A DNA stretch of 64,000 bases from an uncultured Oscillospiraceae bacterium (GCA_934446565.1 CAKSEO010000005.1:19678-83677), one strand, 5' to 3'. Positions 1-8,907 are shown, numbered from the stretch's first letter. A program made the numbers and translations. The notes: generated from the letters alone by a model not told the origin.

Positions 1-339
1 AAATCCCGTCAGGTCGCCGACGACTCCGCCGCCCAGCGCGATGAGCGCGTCAGAACGTGTGAAGCCCTTTTCCGCAAGGAAATCGTAAAGCCCGAGCAGC
101 GTCTTATGGCACTTGGACGCCTCTCCGTGCGGGAAAACGTATTTTTCCGCGCTGAAACCGTTTTCCGACAGGCTTTTCATCAGCCGTCCGGAATACAGCG
201 GGTCAACGTTATCGTCGGTAACAACGCAGACATGGCGCGCTGTTATTGCCGCGGAAATATGGCTGCCGGAATTATCCAGCAGACCGCTGCCTATAAGTAT
301 ATCGTAGCTGCGGCTTGCATTTACATGAACCTTTTGCAT
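1..339 (-). CDS. aroB: 3-dehydroquinate synthase, N-terminal 113 residues (cut by window edge)
   Basis: This is the 5' part of the gene for the second shikimate-pathway enzyme, which cyclises DAHP to 3-dehydroquinate in the cytoplasm with NAD and a divalent metal. The visible part begins MQKVHVNASRSYDILIGSGL, continues through a VVTDDNV strand, then HGEASK (the conserved E-x-x-K substrate/NAD region) and ALGGGVVGDLTG, the family's NAD-binding glycine motif. The start at 339 is preceded by GAAAGGA at good spacing and by a strong promoter at 373-401. The reading frame is open to base 1, so the rest lies outside. A tyrA gene elsewhere in the window (22969-23832) belongs to the same aromatic pathway but is not linked in an operon. 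Confidence 0.93.
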   Translation of the reverse strand, partial: MQKVHVNASRSYDILIGSGLLDNSGSHISAAITARHVCVVTDDNVDPLYSGRLMKSLSENGFSAEKYVFPHGEASKCHKTLLGLYDFLAEKGFTRSDALIALGGGVVGDLTGF

Positions 340-372
340 ATGTCGTATCCTTTCAAAATTATAATCTATATT

Positions 373-401
373 ATTATAACTCATTTGCGCGAAAAAGTCA
401 A
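373..401 (-). promoter_or_regulatory. sigma-A promoter of aroB
   Basis: On the minus strand, TTGACT (396-401) and TATAAT (373-378) are separated by exactly 17 bases. Predicted transcription starts about 30 bases upstream of the aroB ATG. The -35 box overlaps the last codons of the preceding MATE gene, so aroB can be transcribed independently of it. Confidence 0.8.
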
Positions 402-1738
402 CTGCATTGTTTGCGCTCGGCTTTCAGGTAATACGCCACGCCCACTGCGTCCGCAATGAACCAGCCTATCGGGATAGATATCCATATCCCGAAAACGCCT
501 ATCTCCGGGATACCTGACAGCACATTCGCAAGCAGCACCCGCGTCCCCAGCGAGAACACCGTCAGCACCACGGACATGACCGGCTTGTTGACCGCACGAT
601 AATAACCGTAGAGCATGAACAGTACGCCTATCCCGATGTAGCACGCGCCCTCCGTCCGAAGATACTCCGCGCCTATCTCCACCGTTTCCCGCACCGAGCC
701 GTCAACGAACAGGCTCATCAGCGGCTCCGCAAAAATGCACACCGCCGCGCTGACCGCCACGCAGAACAGTGCGACGCTTATCAGCGACTGCTTTATCCCG
801 GCGCGGATACGGTCGTACTTCCCCGCGCCGAAATTCTGCGCGGTAAAGACCGAGAACGCATTCCCGAAGTCCTGCACCGGCATGTAGGCGATCGTGTCTA
901 TCTTGACCGCCACCGAAAACGCCGCCATGACGACCGGTCCGAAGCTGTTCACGACCGCCTGCACCATCAGTATCCCGAGGTTCATCACCGACTGCTGGAG
1001 GCAGGTGAATCCTGACAGCGACAGAATGCTGCGGAAATTCCTGCGATCCCAGCGCATGTCGGCGCGGGTCAGCCGGTACTCCGGGTAGGCTGCGATGAAA
1101 TACACGAGCACTCCGGCTCCGGAAACGTACTGAGATATGACCGTTGCGAGCGCGGCGCCCATGATACCCATTCCGAGCGGTATCACGAACAGCAGGTCGA
1201 GCCCGATGTTCAGCGCAACTGAAATTCCGAGGAATACGAGCGGAGTGGCTGAATTGCCCATCCCCCGGAGGATATTCGAGATGTAATTATAGAGGAACAC
1301 TGCGAAAAATCCGATGAACACGTAAACCAGGTAGGTGTGCATATCCCAGGTAAGCTCCGCCGGGACATTCAGCATACCTATGATGACATCGCACAGCAGA
1401 TAGAACGCCGCAATTATGACCAGCGTGAGCGCGCCGACTATCCCGGCGGACATGAAAATACCGTTGCGGATGGAGTCGTTCTCCCTGCGCCCGAACGCCA
1501 TTGAGATGAACGAGCCGGTTCCCAGCGAAAGCCCGATTATCACCGACGTCAGGAACGTCATGAGGGTATATGACGAGCCTACGGCAGCCAGGGCGTTATC
1601 GCCGATGTACTTTCCCACCACCCAGGTGTCGGCAAGATTATAGAATTGCTGCATGACATTTCCGAGCATCAGCGGTATTGCGAACGCCCATAGTCCACCG
1701 GTTATGCTACCGCTTGTAAGGTCTCTGTTTTTCTGCAT
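398..1738 (-). CDS. MATE family efflux transporter
   Basis: This is a 446-residue inner-membrane exporter of the multidrug and toxin extrusion family, which expels cationic drugs or metabolites by Na+ or H+ antiport. The N-terminal part contains the MATE landmarks IPLMLGNVMQQFYNLADTW and a VGKYIGDNALAAVG loop, and the protein has about twelve hydrophobic segments in two symmetric halves (the second starts near LSLSGFTCLQQSVMNLG). The start at 1738 is chosen because GGGAGAG lies just upstream; an upstream in-frame ATG at 1798 would overlap the promoter. The gene is transcribed alone from its own promoter at 1770-1798. Substrate cannot be read from the sequence. Confidence 0.92.
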   Translation of the reverse strand: MQKNRDLTSGSITGGLWAFAIPLMLGNVMQQFYNLADTWVVGKYIGDNALAAVGSSYTLMTFLTSVIIGLSLGTGSFISMAFGRRENDSIRNGIFMSAGIVGALTLVIIAAFYLLCDVIIGMLNVPAELTWDMHTYLVYVFIGFFAVFLYNYISNILRGMGNSATPLVFLGISVALNIGLDLLFVIPLGMGIMGAALATVISQYVSGAGVLVYFIAAYPEYRLTRADMRWDRRNFRSILSLSGFTCLQQSVMNLGILMVQAVVNSFGPVVMAAFSVAVKIDTIAYMPVQDFGNAFSVFTAQNFGAGKYDRIRAGIKQSLISVALFCVAVSAAVCIFAEPLMSLFVDGSVRETVEIGAEYLRTEGACYIGIGVLFMLYGYYRAVNKPVMSVVLTVFSLGTRVLLANVLSGIPEIGVFGIWISIPIGWFIADAVGVAYYLKAERKQCS

Positions 1739-1769
1739 TTGATCTCTCCCTTTTCCACTTTGCCAATCA

Positions 1770-1798
1770 ATTATAGCATAATTCGGAGGATAATTCAA
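1770..1798 (-). promoter_or_regulatory. sigma-A promoter of the MATE gene
   Basis: TTGAAT (1793-1798) and TATAAT (1770-1775) on the minus strand with a 17-base spacer. The predicted start of transcription is about 25 bases upstream of the ATG at 1738. Confidence 0.75.
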
Positions 1799-1805
1799 GC
1801 AGAAA

Positions 1806-1828
1806 ACCCCGCCGGGTCACGGCGGGGT
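1806..1828 (-). terminator. Rho-independent terminator after the alcohol dehydrogenase
   Basis: A perfect stem CCCCGCCG / CGGCGGGG (1807-1814 with 1820-1827) with a 5-base loop, followed on the minus strand by a short T run (GGGGTTTTC). It lies 23 bases after the stop codon at 1851. Confidence 0.8.
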
Positions 1829-1850
1829 CGTTTATTATGCTATTCGTTGA

Positions 1851-3068
1851 TCAGAAATCAACATCGGTGTCGTAGTAGCAGCACTTGAGCAGCTTCTCCA
1901 ACTCCTCGGGCGAGGGCTGACGGGGGTTGGAACCGGTACATGCGTCTGCGATAGCGTTCACTGCAATGTCGTGTACTCTCTCGAGGAATACGTTCTCGGG
2001 TACGAAGCCCTGCTCGCAGGGATAGCTGTCTGCGCCGTAGTTCTTGATGCAGTGCGGAATCTTCAGCTCGTCGTTCATGCCGCGGAGGTACTTGATGAGC
2101 AGTGCGACCTTCTCGTCGTCGTTGGAGCCGCCGAGGTGCATGTAATCAGCGATAACGCCGTAGCGCTTCTTAGCTGTCGGGTCCTTAGCGTTGAACGCGA
2201 TAACCTTAGGCAGGTACATTGCGTTTGCTGCGCCGTGGATAATATGTGCGCCATAGTCCTGGAAGATAGCGCCGGTCTTGTGAGCCATGGAGTGTACGAT
2301 ACCAAGCAGAGCGTTGGAGAACGCCATACCTGCCAGGCACTGTGCGTTGTGCATTCTTGCACGGGCTGCCATGTCGCCGTTGTAGGACTTTACCAGGTCA
2401 GCCTGGATCATCTCGATAGCGTGGATAGCCAGCGCGTCGGTGAAGTCGCAGTTTGCGGTGGAAACGTATGCCTCGATAGCGTGGGTCATAGCGTCCATAC
2501 CGGTGTGAGCTGTCAGCTTCTGCGGCATGGTTTCAGCAAGGTCGGAATCAACGATAGCTACATCAGGTGTGATCTCGAAGTCTGCGATAGGATACTTGAT
2601 GCCGTTGTCGTAATCGGTGATGATGGAGAATGCGGTAACTTCTGTAGCTGTACCGGAGGTGGAAGGAATTGCACAGAAGTGCGCTTTCTTTCTCAGCTCA
2701 GGAATGCCGAATACCTTGCACATATCCTCAAAGGTACATTCCGGATACTCGTACTTGATCCACATAGCCTTGGCAGCGTCGATAGGAGAGCCGCCGCCCA
2801 TCGCAACGATCCAGTCAGGATTGAACTCCAGCATCTTTGCAGCGCCGTTCATAACGGTGGTAACGGAAGGATCAGGCTCAACGCCGTCGATAACTAAAAC
2901 CTCCATGCCGGCTTCCTTGAGGTAACCCTCAGCCTTGTCAAGGAATCCAAAGCGCTTCATAGAGCCGCCGCCGACAACGATGACAGCCTTCTTGCCCTTG
3001 AGAGCCTTCAGGTTCTCGAGTGCGCCCTTGCCATGGTAAACATCTCTCGGTAAAGTAAATCTAGCCAT
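1851..3068 (-). CDS. Iron-containing alcohol dehydrogenase
   Basis: A 405-residue group III (iron-dependent) alcohol dehydrogenase that interconverts aldehydes and primary alcohols with NAD(P)H in fermentation. The Rossmann-like N-terminal half has KAVIVVGGGSMKRFG and the nucleotide motif AMGGGSPIDAAKAMW. The C-terminal helical half has the metal-binding aspartate/histidine set in TGMDAMTHAIEAYV, GIVHSMAHKTGA and HGAANAMYLP. It resembles the dehydrogenase half of AdhE and clostridial butanol dehydrogenases, but no aldehyde dehydrogenase domain is attached. The gene stands alone, with its own promoter (3151-3179) and terminator (1806-1828). An inverted repeat of ATATGCATA upstream of the promoter may be a regulator site. 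Natural substrate unknown. Confidence 0.93.
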   Translation of the reverse strand: MARFTLPRDVYHGKGALENLKALKGKKAVIVVGGGSMKRFGFLDKAEGYLKEAGMEVLVIDGVEPDPSVTTVMNGAAKMLEFNPDWIVAMGGGSPIDAAKAMWIKYEYPECTFEDMCKVFGIPELRKKAHFCAIPSTSGTATEVTAFSIITDYDNGIKYPIADFEITPDVAIVDSDLAETMPQKLTAHTGMDAMTHAIEAYVSTANCDFTDALAIHAIEMIQADLVKSYNGDMAARARMHNAQCLAGMAFSNALLGIVHSMAHKTGAIFQDYGAHIIHGAANAMYLPKVIAFNAKDPTAKKRYGVIADYMHLGGSNDDEKVALLIKYLRGMNDELKIPHCIKNYGADSYPCEQGFVPENVFLERVHDIAVNAIADACTGSNPRQPSPEELEKLLKCCYYDTDVDF

Positions 3069-3150
3069 TGTAATTGTACCTCCATTTGTGAAAGTCTTGT
3101 GAAAAACCTACAGAAATTTTCAATAAATTCCCTCGGTTTTTATTGATATT

Positions 3151-3179
3151 ATTATAACATCATTCTTACATATTGTAAA
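3151..3179 (-). promoter_or_regulatory. Promoter of the alcohol dehydrogenase
   Basis: TTTACA (3174-3179) and TATAAT (3151-3156) on the minus strand are separated by 17 bases. The leader to the ATG at 3068 is about 75 bases and A/T-rich. Confidence 0.7.
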
Positions 3180-3186
3180 ATGCTTA

Positions 3187-3218
3187 ATATGCATACCTCT
3201 CATACATTTTATGCATAT
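3187..3218. promoter_or_regulatory. Inverted repeat upstream of the alcohol dehydrogenase promoter
   Basis: ATATGCATA (3187-3195) and TATGCATAT (3210-3218) form perfect 9-base arms separated by 14 bases; each arm also holds the palindrome ATGCAT. They sit just upstream of the -35 box at 3174-3179, a usual place for an activator or redox regulator. The protein that binds is unknown. Confidence 0.4.
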
Positions 3219-3274
3219 CACACAGTTTTCACAATATATTCAAAAATCTTTAGTGCAGATTTAACAAGATTAAT

Positions 3275-3306
3275 AAGAGCAGGTCAACTTTCGTCAGCCT
3301 GCTCTT
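3275..3306 (-). terminator. Terminator after the ABC permease operon
   Basis: AAGAGCAGG (3275-3283) pairs perfectly with CCTGCTCTT (3298-3306) across a 14-base loop; on the minus strand a loosely T-rich tract follows. It lies about 45 bases after the permease stop and would end the three-gene operon 8715-3351. Confidence 0.65.
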
Positions 3307-3350
3307 TGTTATAATTATAACGCGTTCAGCGTTTTACACCGCAAAGTCTG

Positions 3351-4745
3351 TCACTCGCGCTTGATAGCCTCCATCGCGGAGATGTGCACCGCCTTGTTTG
3401 CCGGGTAGAATCCCGAACCGAGTCCGATGCATATTGAAAAGAGGATAGCAAATCCGTAAAGCCACAGCGGCACGATGGACATAGGGCTGTTCGCCGTGTC
3501 CATCGCGGTGGTTATCTTCGTCCAGAGGGTCGCGAGGTCGGTTATTTGTATCGACTGTGCGGCTTCATTGGTAAAGACGTTCATCCCCACCGATATGAAG
3601 AAGCTCAGCATGCTTCCGATGATACCGCCGATAAGTCCGATGAATCCCGCTTCCATGAGGAACACGGAACGGATGTTTCCGAGGAAGCAGCCCAGCGCTT
3701 TCATGACGCCGATCTCGCGGGTACGCTCGGATATCGACATTATCATCGTGTTAGTAATGCCCAGCGCCGCAACGAACAGCGATACCGCGCCAAGTCCGCC
3801 GAGCATCATCTGCTGTTTGCGCGCTTCCTCCTCGAGGGGCTTGCGGACGGACTCCATCGAATAGGTGGAGTAGCCCAGCTTCTTTATCGCGCTTTCGATG
3901 TCGGCGACCTGGGAGATGTCCTTCGCCTTGACGTATATCTCGCTGTATTCCATGTTATTCGTGTTCGCGCTCGGATAGAACATCTTGTACAGCGTCTGGA
4001 GGTCGGACGTGAAGAATATCAGTCCCTCGCTGGTCGCGTAGTCCTTGTTGTAATCCTCCTTGACAACGCCCGTCACCTTGACTTCCTGGTACTTCTTGAC
4101 ATCGTAGTTCTCGTAGCTGTAGAGCTCGAGCTTCAACGTCTGCCCGTTTAGCTGCATGTAAGGGTCAGGAAGCGCGGAGGGGTCATTTTCCGTCATTTCG
4201 CCGGTGTTGGGGTCGTAGCTGTACATGTAATCCCAGCGGCTGATGGTATTGTTGCCGTCCGGGCGCATGGAGTCCTGGAGGTTATACGCCGCGTACTGTC
4301 CCGCAAGCACCTCGAAGCTGTTCTTCGGATAGGAACCCTCGATGAGCTGGAATCCGAATTTTTCCATCGCGTCCTTGTTTATTCCGACGACGTTCACCCA
4401 CTGCATCTGATAGCGGTCGTTGTCGCCTGCGTACACCGTCATGTTCACGTTGTTCAGCTGGCTCTTGCCGAGCGCGACGTCAACATTGGCGATATTCTGG
4501 AACTTTTTTATCGCGTTGTCGTCAAGCTTCGTGTCCTTGCGTCCGCCGGAGTAGACCTGGATGAGGGTCAGGTCGCCCATGCCCTCAAGCATGATCTGCT
4601 GCGAATTCTGCACTCCGAAGCCTATCGACATCATAGTTACGATGGCGCAGCAGCCGACCACGACGCCCAGCACTGTCAGGATAGTCCGTGACTTCCTGCG
4701 CGTCAGGTTCTGCAGGCACATCTTTATCATGTCTAAAATTTTCAT
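3351..4745 (-). CDS. MacB/FtsX-type ABC transporter permease
   Basis: A 464-residue membrane subunit of an ABC exporter of the MacB (type VII) superfamily. It begins with a cytoplasmic amphipathic start and TM1 around residues 20-42 (TILTVLGVVVGCCAIVTMM), has a large extracytoplasmic MacB_PCD domain of about 260 residues, and ends with an FtsX domain with three further TM segments (about 315-340, 365-395 and 425-455), including the typical SISERTREIGVMKALG coupling loop. MacB permeases drive mechanotransmission rather than classical transport. The gene is third in an operon: ATPase (7924-8715), giant repeat protein (4758-7943), then this permease 12 bases downstream. The permease probably works with the repeat protein at the cell surface; the substrate is not known. 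Confidence 0.9.
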   Translation of the reverse strand: MKILDMIKMCLQNLTRRKSRTILTVLGVVVGCCAIVTMMSIGFGVQNSQQIMLEGMGDLTLIQVYSGGRKDTKLDDNAIKKFQNIANVDVALGKSQLNNVNMTVYAGDNDRYQMQWVNVVGINKDAMEKFGFQLIEGSYPKNSFEVLAGQYAAYNLQDSMRPDGNNTISRWDYMYSYDPNTGEMTENDPSALPDPYMQLNGQTLKLELYSYENYDVKKYQEVKVTGVVKEDYNKDYATSEGLIFFTSDLQTLYKMFYPSANTNNMEYSEIYVKAKDISQVADIESAIKKLGYSTYSMESVRKPLEEEARKQQMMLGGLGAVSLFVAALGITNTMIMSISERTREIGVMKALGCFLGNIRSVFLMEAGFIGLIGGIIGSMLSFFISVGMNVFTNEAAQSIQITDLATLWTKITTAMDTANSPMSIVPLWLYGFAILFSICIGLGSGFYPANKAVHISAMEAIKRE

Positions 4746-4757
4746 GGCTCGTCACCA

Positions 4758-7700
4758 TTAAACCTTTGTCGTGTCGTCGCTGTCGGACTTTTCGTCCTCG
4801 TCAAGATCGTCCTCCCAGTCGATATCGTCAGCCGTCAGCTTCTTGCCGCCCTTGTGCTTTTTCTTGAGTACGACGATGAGCACTACAACGCCAGCCGCAA
4901 CCAGCACTGCGCCGCCGATGATAACTACCAGCCACGGGAATCCGCCCTCGCCGTCAACCTCAGTAGTTTCATACGTCATGGGGTAATCAGGTATCCACTG
5001 CTGCTCGATAACGTTCAGGGTAACGGGGAGCTCCTTCACGATCTCGTTCATGTTGGAATCCTCGTATGTGACCTTGAGCACGAAGCTTACCTCGCCGGCT
5101 CTGGTGGGAGTGATGACGAAATCCGCCGTGCCGTTGCCGCCGGCTGCGATGTTGCCTATCACCTTTTCGGTGCTGAGCGCGGTGTAGCCCGGGTCGCTGT
5201 AGTCGTCGTAGCCGCCCATGGAGCCGTCGTAGCCGCCCATGGAGCCGCCGTCTACGTATCCGGCGTCGCCCATCGCTCCGCCGTCAATAGCGATGTAGCT
5301 CTGATAAGCCGCGTCCGCTGAGGAGAACATCCCGTCCATTGCGGGAATCTCAGAAGTAGCCGCACCCGCAGGCTCGGAAGTCATGCCGCCGATGTTGGTA
5401 TTGTCGTCAACAATCCCCTCGTCGGAGCTGCTGGATGCGCTGACTACCTCGACCTTGACGTTGGAGGCGTCTGCACGTCCCTTGTTCATGTAGCTGAGGG
5501 TGATGTACACCTCGTTGCCGACGTAGATGTCATATGTAGGATTGCTTACGGAAAGAGTCAGCTTATCCGGCTGGTAGAGCGGAACGTAGATGGTCTGCTC
5601 GGAAGTCATGCTGGTACGGGTGTCGCCTACCAGGTAATCATACTTGAACGAAACGGAAACCGAAGATGTTCCGGTCGCCGCAGTAGGGAGCGCCCTCAGC
5701 TGCACGGATTCGCTTGCCGCGCCAGCCGCCGGGAGGCTCGCGTAATAGAACGAGCTGCTGCCGCCGTAGATGGAAAGGTCGCCGCCTGCGTTTACGGTCA
5801 TCACCATGTTCTCGACTGCGGTAGTGCCGTTGGTGTTGTAGAAATCAAGGTCCAGCGTGAACACGTCGCCTGCCGCTATCTGGTCGGCGCCGATGTCGTA
5901 CTTGCCGATGATGATGTTCGGAGCCGCTCCGGTGTCCTTGCCGTCGCCTGCCTTATTGGGTGCCGCGATGATGGTGGCGGAGGAGCTGCTCTCGCCCTGC
6001 TTGATGGAGGTGTTCCTGCCGTAGTCGAACTTCATTGCGGCGGTTATCCCCTGCTTTGCGGAGGTGATGTCCTCGAGGGTCTTGAATTTCACCGTTATCG
6101 TCGCGGTGTCCTGCGGACGGATGATGTCGATGAACGCGGATTCCGTTCCGTCCAGGAAGTAGAACGCGTCGGTGCTGGTGAGGTCAACGAACACGTCCCT
6201 TACGGTTATATCGCCGTAGTTCTTGACGGTGAGCCTGTACTCGTACTCGGTATCCGGAACTATCGCGGAATCCAGCTTCTCGCCGGAAATGCGGAGCACG
6301 GGGGCAGTGGAAACATTGGAGCTCATGCTGATGGTGCCGGTCTTGGTTTCAACTGTTTTCGTGCCGCTCTTGTCGTAACGGTACTCTACCTCGACATCGA
6401 GGGTCTGGGTGACGCTGGAAAGCTCCGCGGCGGTGTCAAAGCGCACCAGAATACGCTTTTCTGCGCCTGCCTTTATCTTCTCGACGAAGAAATTGTCAGT
6501 GCCATTGGTAATGTTGACGCCCTCGCCGCCCTTTACCTTGATGGTGACGTTCTCCATGTCCTCGTTGCCCTTGTTGACGATGTAGAACGCCTTGCGGTAG
6601 CTTTTTCCCGCCTCAAGTTCCACGTCGAGCGGCTTGGAGGTGATGAGCGGGAACGGTGCGGTCTCCTCCGCTTTCTGACCGAACATGACGTAGGTCTCCT
6701 CGTAGGAGCCGTCCTTTTCGTCGCTGCCCATGACGTAATTGTACTTCAGGCTCGCGGTGATGGTCTGGCGGATAGTAGTGATGTCTTTCATGGTGCGGAA
6801 CTTCATGGTTATCTGCTTGGTCGTTCCGACCGGGATATCCTCGAAATACCTGGAGCTTGAGCCGTCGGTTATGACGATGTCATCGGAGCTTGCGAAGTTG
6901 ATGAAAAGCCCTTTCATGTCGGCAGTACCGGTGTTCTTGATGGTCAGTACGCCGCTGTAATTGCTGTCCGGCTCGATATCGGCCTCCGCCATCGAGAAGC
7001 TCGCCTCAACGACCGGGTACACCTTTTCTACGGTGGATATCTCCGCCGCCGCTGTTACCTGCGCAGTCGCGCTGCCGGTGGTCTCGGTGGAGCCGGTGTC
7101 GTAATAATAGCGCAGGTTGACGGTGAAATTCTGCTTTTCGGTGTTTATCTTTTCCAGCGCCTTGTACTTGATGGTGAGTATCTTCTCATCCTTGAAGCCC
7201 AGGCTCTCGATATCCTGCGTGCCTGTTCCCTCCTTGATGAGTATCTCCTCGGAGGAGCTTACTTCCGCAAGGATATTGTACGCGGCAGTCGTGCCGAGGT
7301 TTTTCAGGCGTATCTTGAACTCGCCCTCCTCGCCCGCCTTGATGGGAGAATCAGGCTCTACCGCCGTTATCTTGATTATCGGCTCAGGATTGGTGACGAC
7401 AGGGTCGGGAGTGCTGTCGGGGTCGGTGCACTCGATAACGTTCACCGAACCGTCAAAATAATCGCTGCCGCCGGTGTAGCCTACCTTGAAGCCGAAATTC
7501 TTGTCGTCGCCGACCCATTTGCAGTCCTTTACGACAACGTCATATTTCAGCAGCTCGTCCCCGGTGGAGGTGATAGTCAGGCTTTCCAGCGTTCCCCTGA
7601 AGCTGTCCATGCTCTTGAGGAAGTCTATCCCCGCGCTTCCGCCAGTGACCTGGGAGGTCTTTACCTTGATATCCTTTATCGTCATTTTCATGACAAAGCT

Positions 7701-7943
7701 TGTGTTTTTCCCGATGTACGACTGCTCTTTTCCCTTGCTGTTGATTATGCTGTAGCTGACTACTACAGGGTTCAGCGTAAGACCTGCGTCGTCCTTATTA
7801 TCACCGTTGTCGGGAGCCTCAGCGGTGCCGCCCGCAGTCGTACCGCCCTCCGCAAACGCCGCGTACGAAGCCGCCGGGACGGATGTTGTTATCAGCGCCG
7901 CCCCCAGCAGTATTGATAATACTTTACTTGTTCTCTTGTTCAT
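4758..7943 (-). CDS. Large anchored beta-sandwich repeat protein (COG1361-like)
   Basis: A 1061-residue exported protein. Residues 1-32 are a signal peptide with AAASYAAFA-like cleavage region. About residues 187-980 hold six Ig/CARDB-like units; five share a motif of the form Q-x-h-T-x-x-h-K-Y-x-Y near residues 270-282, 387-402, 507-523, 625-641 and 755-770. A disordered Ser/Gly/Met loop (840-920) with the tandem GGSMGGYDGSMGGYD interrupts the last unit. A single TM helix at about 1004-1027 is followed by KKKHKGGKK and an acidic cytoplasmic tail. The protein is therefore displayed outside and anchored at its C-terminus. It is sandwiched between the ATPase, which it overlaps by 20 bases, and the MacB permease, implying one machine. 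Function unknown; it could be a periplasmic-adaptor-like partner in a monoderm, or an envelope sensor. Confidence 0.85.
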   Translation of the reverse strand: MNKRTSKVLSILLGAALITTSVPAASYAAFAEGGTTAGGTAEAPDNGDNKDDAGLTLNPVVVSYSIINSKGKEQSYIGKNTSFVMKMTIKDIKVKTSQVTGGSAGIDFLKSMDSFRGTLESLTITSTGDELLKYDVVVKDCKWVGDDKNFGFKVGYTGGSDYFDGSVNVIECTDPDSTPDPVVTNPEPIIKITAVEPDSPIKAGEEGEFKIRLKNLGTTAAYNILAEVSSSEEILIKEGTGTQDIESLGFKDEKILTIKYKALEKINTEKQNFTVNLRYYYDTGSTETTGSATAQVTAAAEISTVEKVYPVVEASFSMAEADIEPDSNYSGVLTIKNTGTADMKGLFINFASSDDIVITDGSSSRYFEDIPVGTTKQITMKFRTMKDITTIRQTITASLKYNYVMGSDEKDGSYEETYVMFGQKAEETAPFPLITSKPLDVELEAGKSYRKAFYIVNKGNEDMENVTIKVKGGEGVNITNGTDNFFVEKIKAGAEKRILVRFDTAAELSSVTQTLDVEVEYRYDKSGTKTVETKTGTISMSSNVSTAPVLRISGEKLDSAIVPDTEYEYRLTVKNYGDITVRDVFVDLTSTDAFYFLDGTESAFIDIIRPQDTATITVKFKTLEDITSAKQGITAAMKFDYGRNTSIKQGESSSSATIIAAPNKAGDGKDTGAAPNIIIGKYDIGADQIAAGDVFTLDLDFYNTNGTTAVENMVMTVNAGGDLSIYGGSSSFYYASLPAAGAASESVQLRALPTAATGTSSVSVSFKYDYLVGDTRTSMTSEQTIYVPLYQPDKLTLSVSNPTYDIYVGNEVYITLSYMNKGRADASNVKVEVVSASSSSDEGIVDDNTNIGGMTSEPAGAATSEIPAMDGMFSSADAAYQSYIAIDGGAMGDAGYVDGGSMGGYDGSMGGYDDYSDPGYTALSTEKVIGNIAAGGNGTADFVITPTRAGEVSFVLKVTYEDSNMNEIVKELPVTLNVIEQQWIPDYPMTYETTEVDGEGGFPWLVVIIGGAVLVAAGVVVLIVVLKKKHKGGKKLTADDIDWEDDLDEDEKSDSDDTTKV

Positions 7944-8715
7944 GGTTCTCTCCTTTTGTATCGCTTACTATTCGTCCGTCTACCAGCGTGACTATTCTGT
8001 CTGCGTACTGCGCAAGCTCCGGATCGTGCGTTACAAGTACTATTGTCTGATTATATTTCCTTGCAAAGGATTTTATCATGTCCATTACCTCGATGGTCGT
8101 CTTGGAATCGAGGTTTCCGGTCGGCTCGTCCGCGAAAACCACGTCCGGCTTCGCAACGAACGCCCTGGCTATACCTACTCGCTGCTGCTGTCCGCCGGAC
8201 ATCTGCCGCGGATAGTGCTTCAGGCGATTCCCCAGACCTACCTTTTTCAGCATCGCAACGGCGCGTTTCGTGCGGTCGCGCTTGCTGTCCCCGCGGAACA
8301 TCAGCGGCATCGCAACGTTCTCCACCGCGGTCATGAACGGCAGCAGATTATAGGACTGGAACACGAATCCGATGTGCTTCTGACGGAACGCCGCAAGCTG
8401 ATTCTCCGTCATTCTGGTTATCGGGACCCCTCTTATGTAAACGTCCCCGAACGTCGGTTTTTCGAGACCGGCAAGCTGATTCAGCAGCGTGGATTTACCC
8501 GAGCCGGACGTACCGAAAATGCAGCAGAGCTCGCCCTCCATTATGTCGAGGTTTATGCGTTTCAGCGCTACTACGGATTCGCCGCCCTCCAGCTTGTACT
8601 CCTTGCGCAGGTCCTTTACGTGTATCATCGCCCTGCGTTTTTTCGGAGCAGCGGGCTTTGCCTGCGCGCCGGGTGCACCGGCTTTGCTAAGGTCGATCTT
8701 CTCGTTTTCCCCCAT
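7924..8715 (-). CDS. ABC transporter ATP-binding protein (MacB/LolD type)
   Basis: A 263-residue ATPase of the LolD/MacB/FtsE class, first gene of the operon with the repeat protein and permease. After a Pro/Ala-rich N-terminal extension of about 25 residues the nucleotide-binding domain carries Walker [11 protein letters not shown]-loop [13 protein letters not shown], signature MSGGQQQR, Walker [14 protein letters not shown] and switch histidine LVTHD. The start at 8715 is chosen because AAAGGGGGT sits just upstream; an earlier in-frame ATG at 8775 lacks this. Its 3' end overlaps the start of the repeat protein by 20 bases, indicating translational coupling. Known relatives power MacB-type conformational pumps. 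Confidence 0.93.
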   Translation of the reverse strand: MGENEKIDLSKAGAPGAQAKPAAPKKRRAMIHVKDLRKEYKLEGGESVVALKRINLDIMEGELCCIFGTSGSGKSTLLNQLAGLEKPTFGDVYIRGVPITRMTENQLAAFRQKHIGFVFQSYNLLPFMTAVENVAMPLMFRGDSKRDRTKRAVAMLKKVGLGNRLKHYPRQMSGGQQQRVGIARAFVAKPDVVFADEPTGNLDSKTTIEVMDMIKSFARKYNQTIVLVTHDPELAQYADRIVTLVDGRIVSDTKGENHEQENK

Positions 8716-8812
8716 GCTGTCACCCCCTTTAGATTCTCTACCAATAAAACAGCCAAAATATCGGTAAGGTTGCATATTTCAGAAAGAAAATTTTATATCA
8801 TTTTCATATATC

Positions 8813-8841
8813 AGTATATCATTTATGATATCTTTTGTCAA
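8813..8841 (-). promoter_or_regulatory. Promoter and possible operator of the ABC/repeat-protein operon
   Basis: Minus-strand TTGACA (8836-8841) and TATACT (8813-8818) with a 17-base spacer, a near-consensus sigma-A promoter. The spacer and -10 overlap a 16-base inverted repeat, ATATCAT-TT-ATGATAT (8816-8831), which could be a repressor site. The leader to the ATG is about 90 bases and A/T-rich. Confidence 0.75.
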
Positions 8842-8885
8842 TATTTGTTACAAAACTGTAATATATTTTTAAGGAACGCAAAAAA

Positions 8886-8905
8886 GCGGCACATTACTGC
8901 ACCGC
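8886..8905 (-). terminator. Distal, intact terminator copy of the AIM24 gene
   Basis: GCGGCACA (8886-8893) pairs with TGCACCGC (8898-8905), allowing G-U pairs, around a 4-base loop. On the minus strand six T follow at 8885-8880. An identical 22-base segment lies at 9041-9062 on the other side of the palindromic element 8908-9038, but that copy has no T run. So the functional terminator now lies past the inserted element. Confidence 0.7.
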
Positions 8906-8907
8906 CC

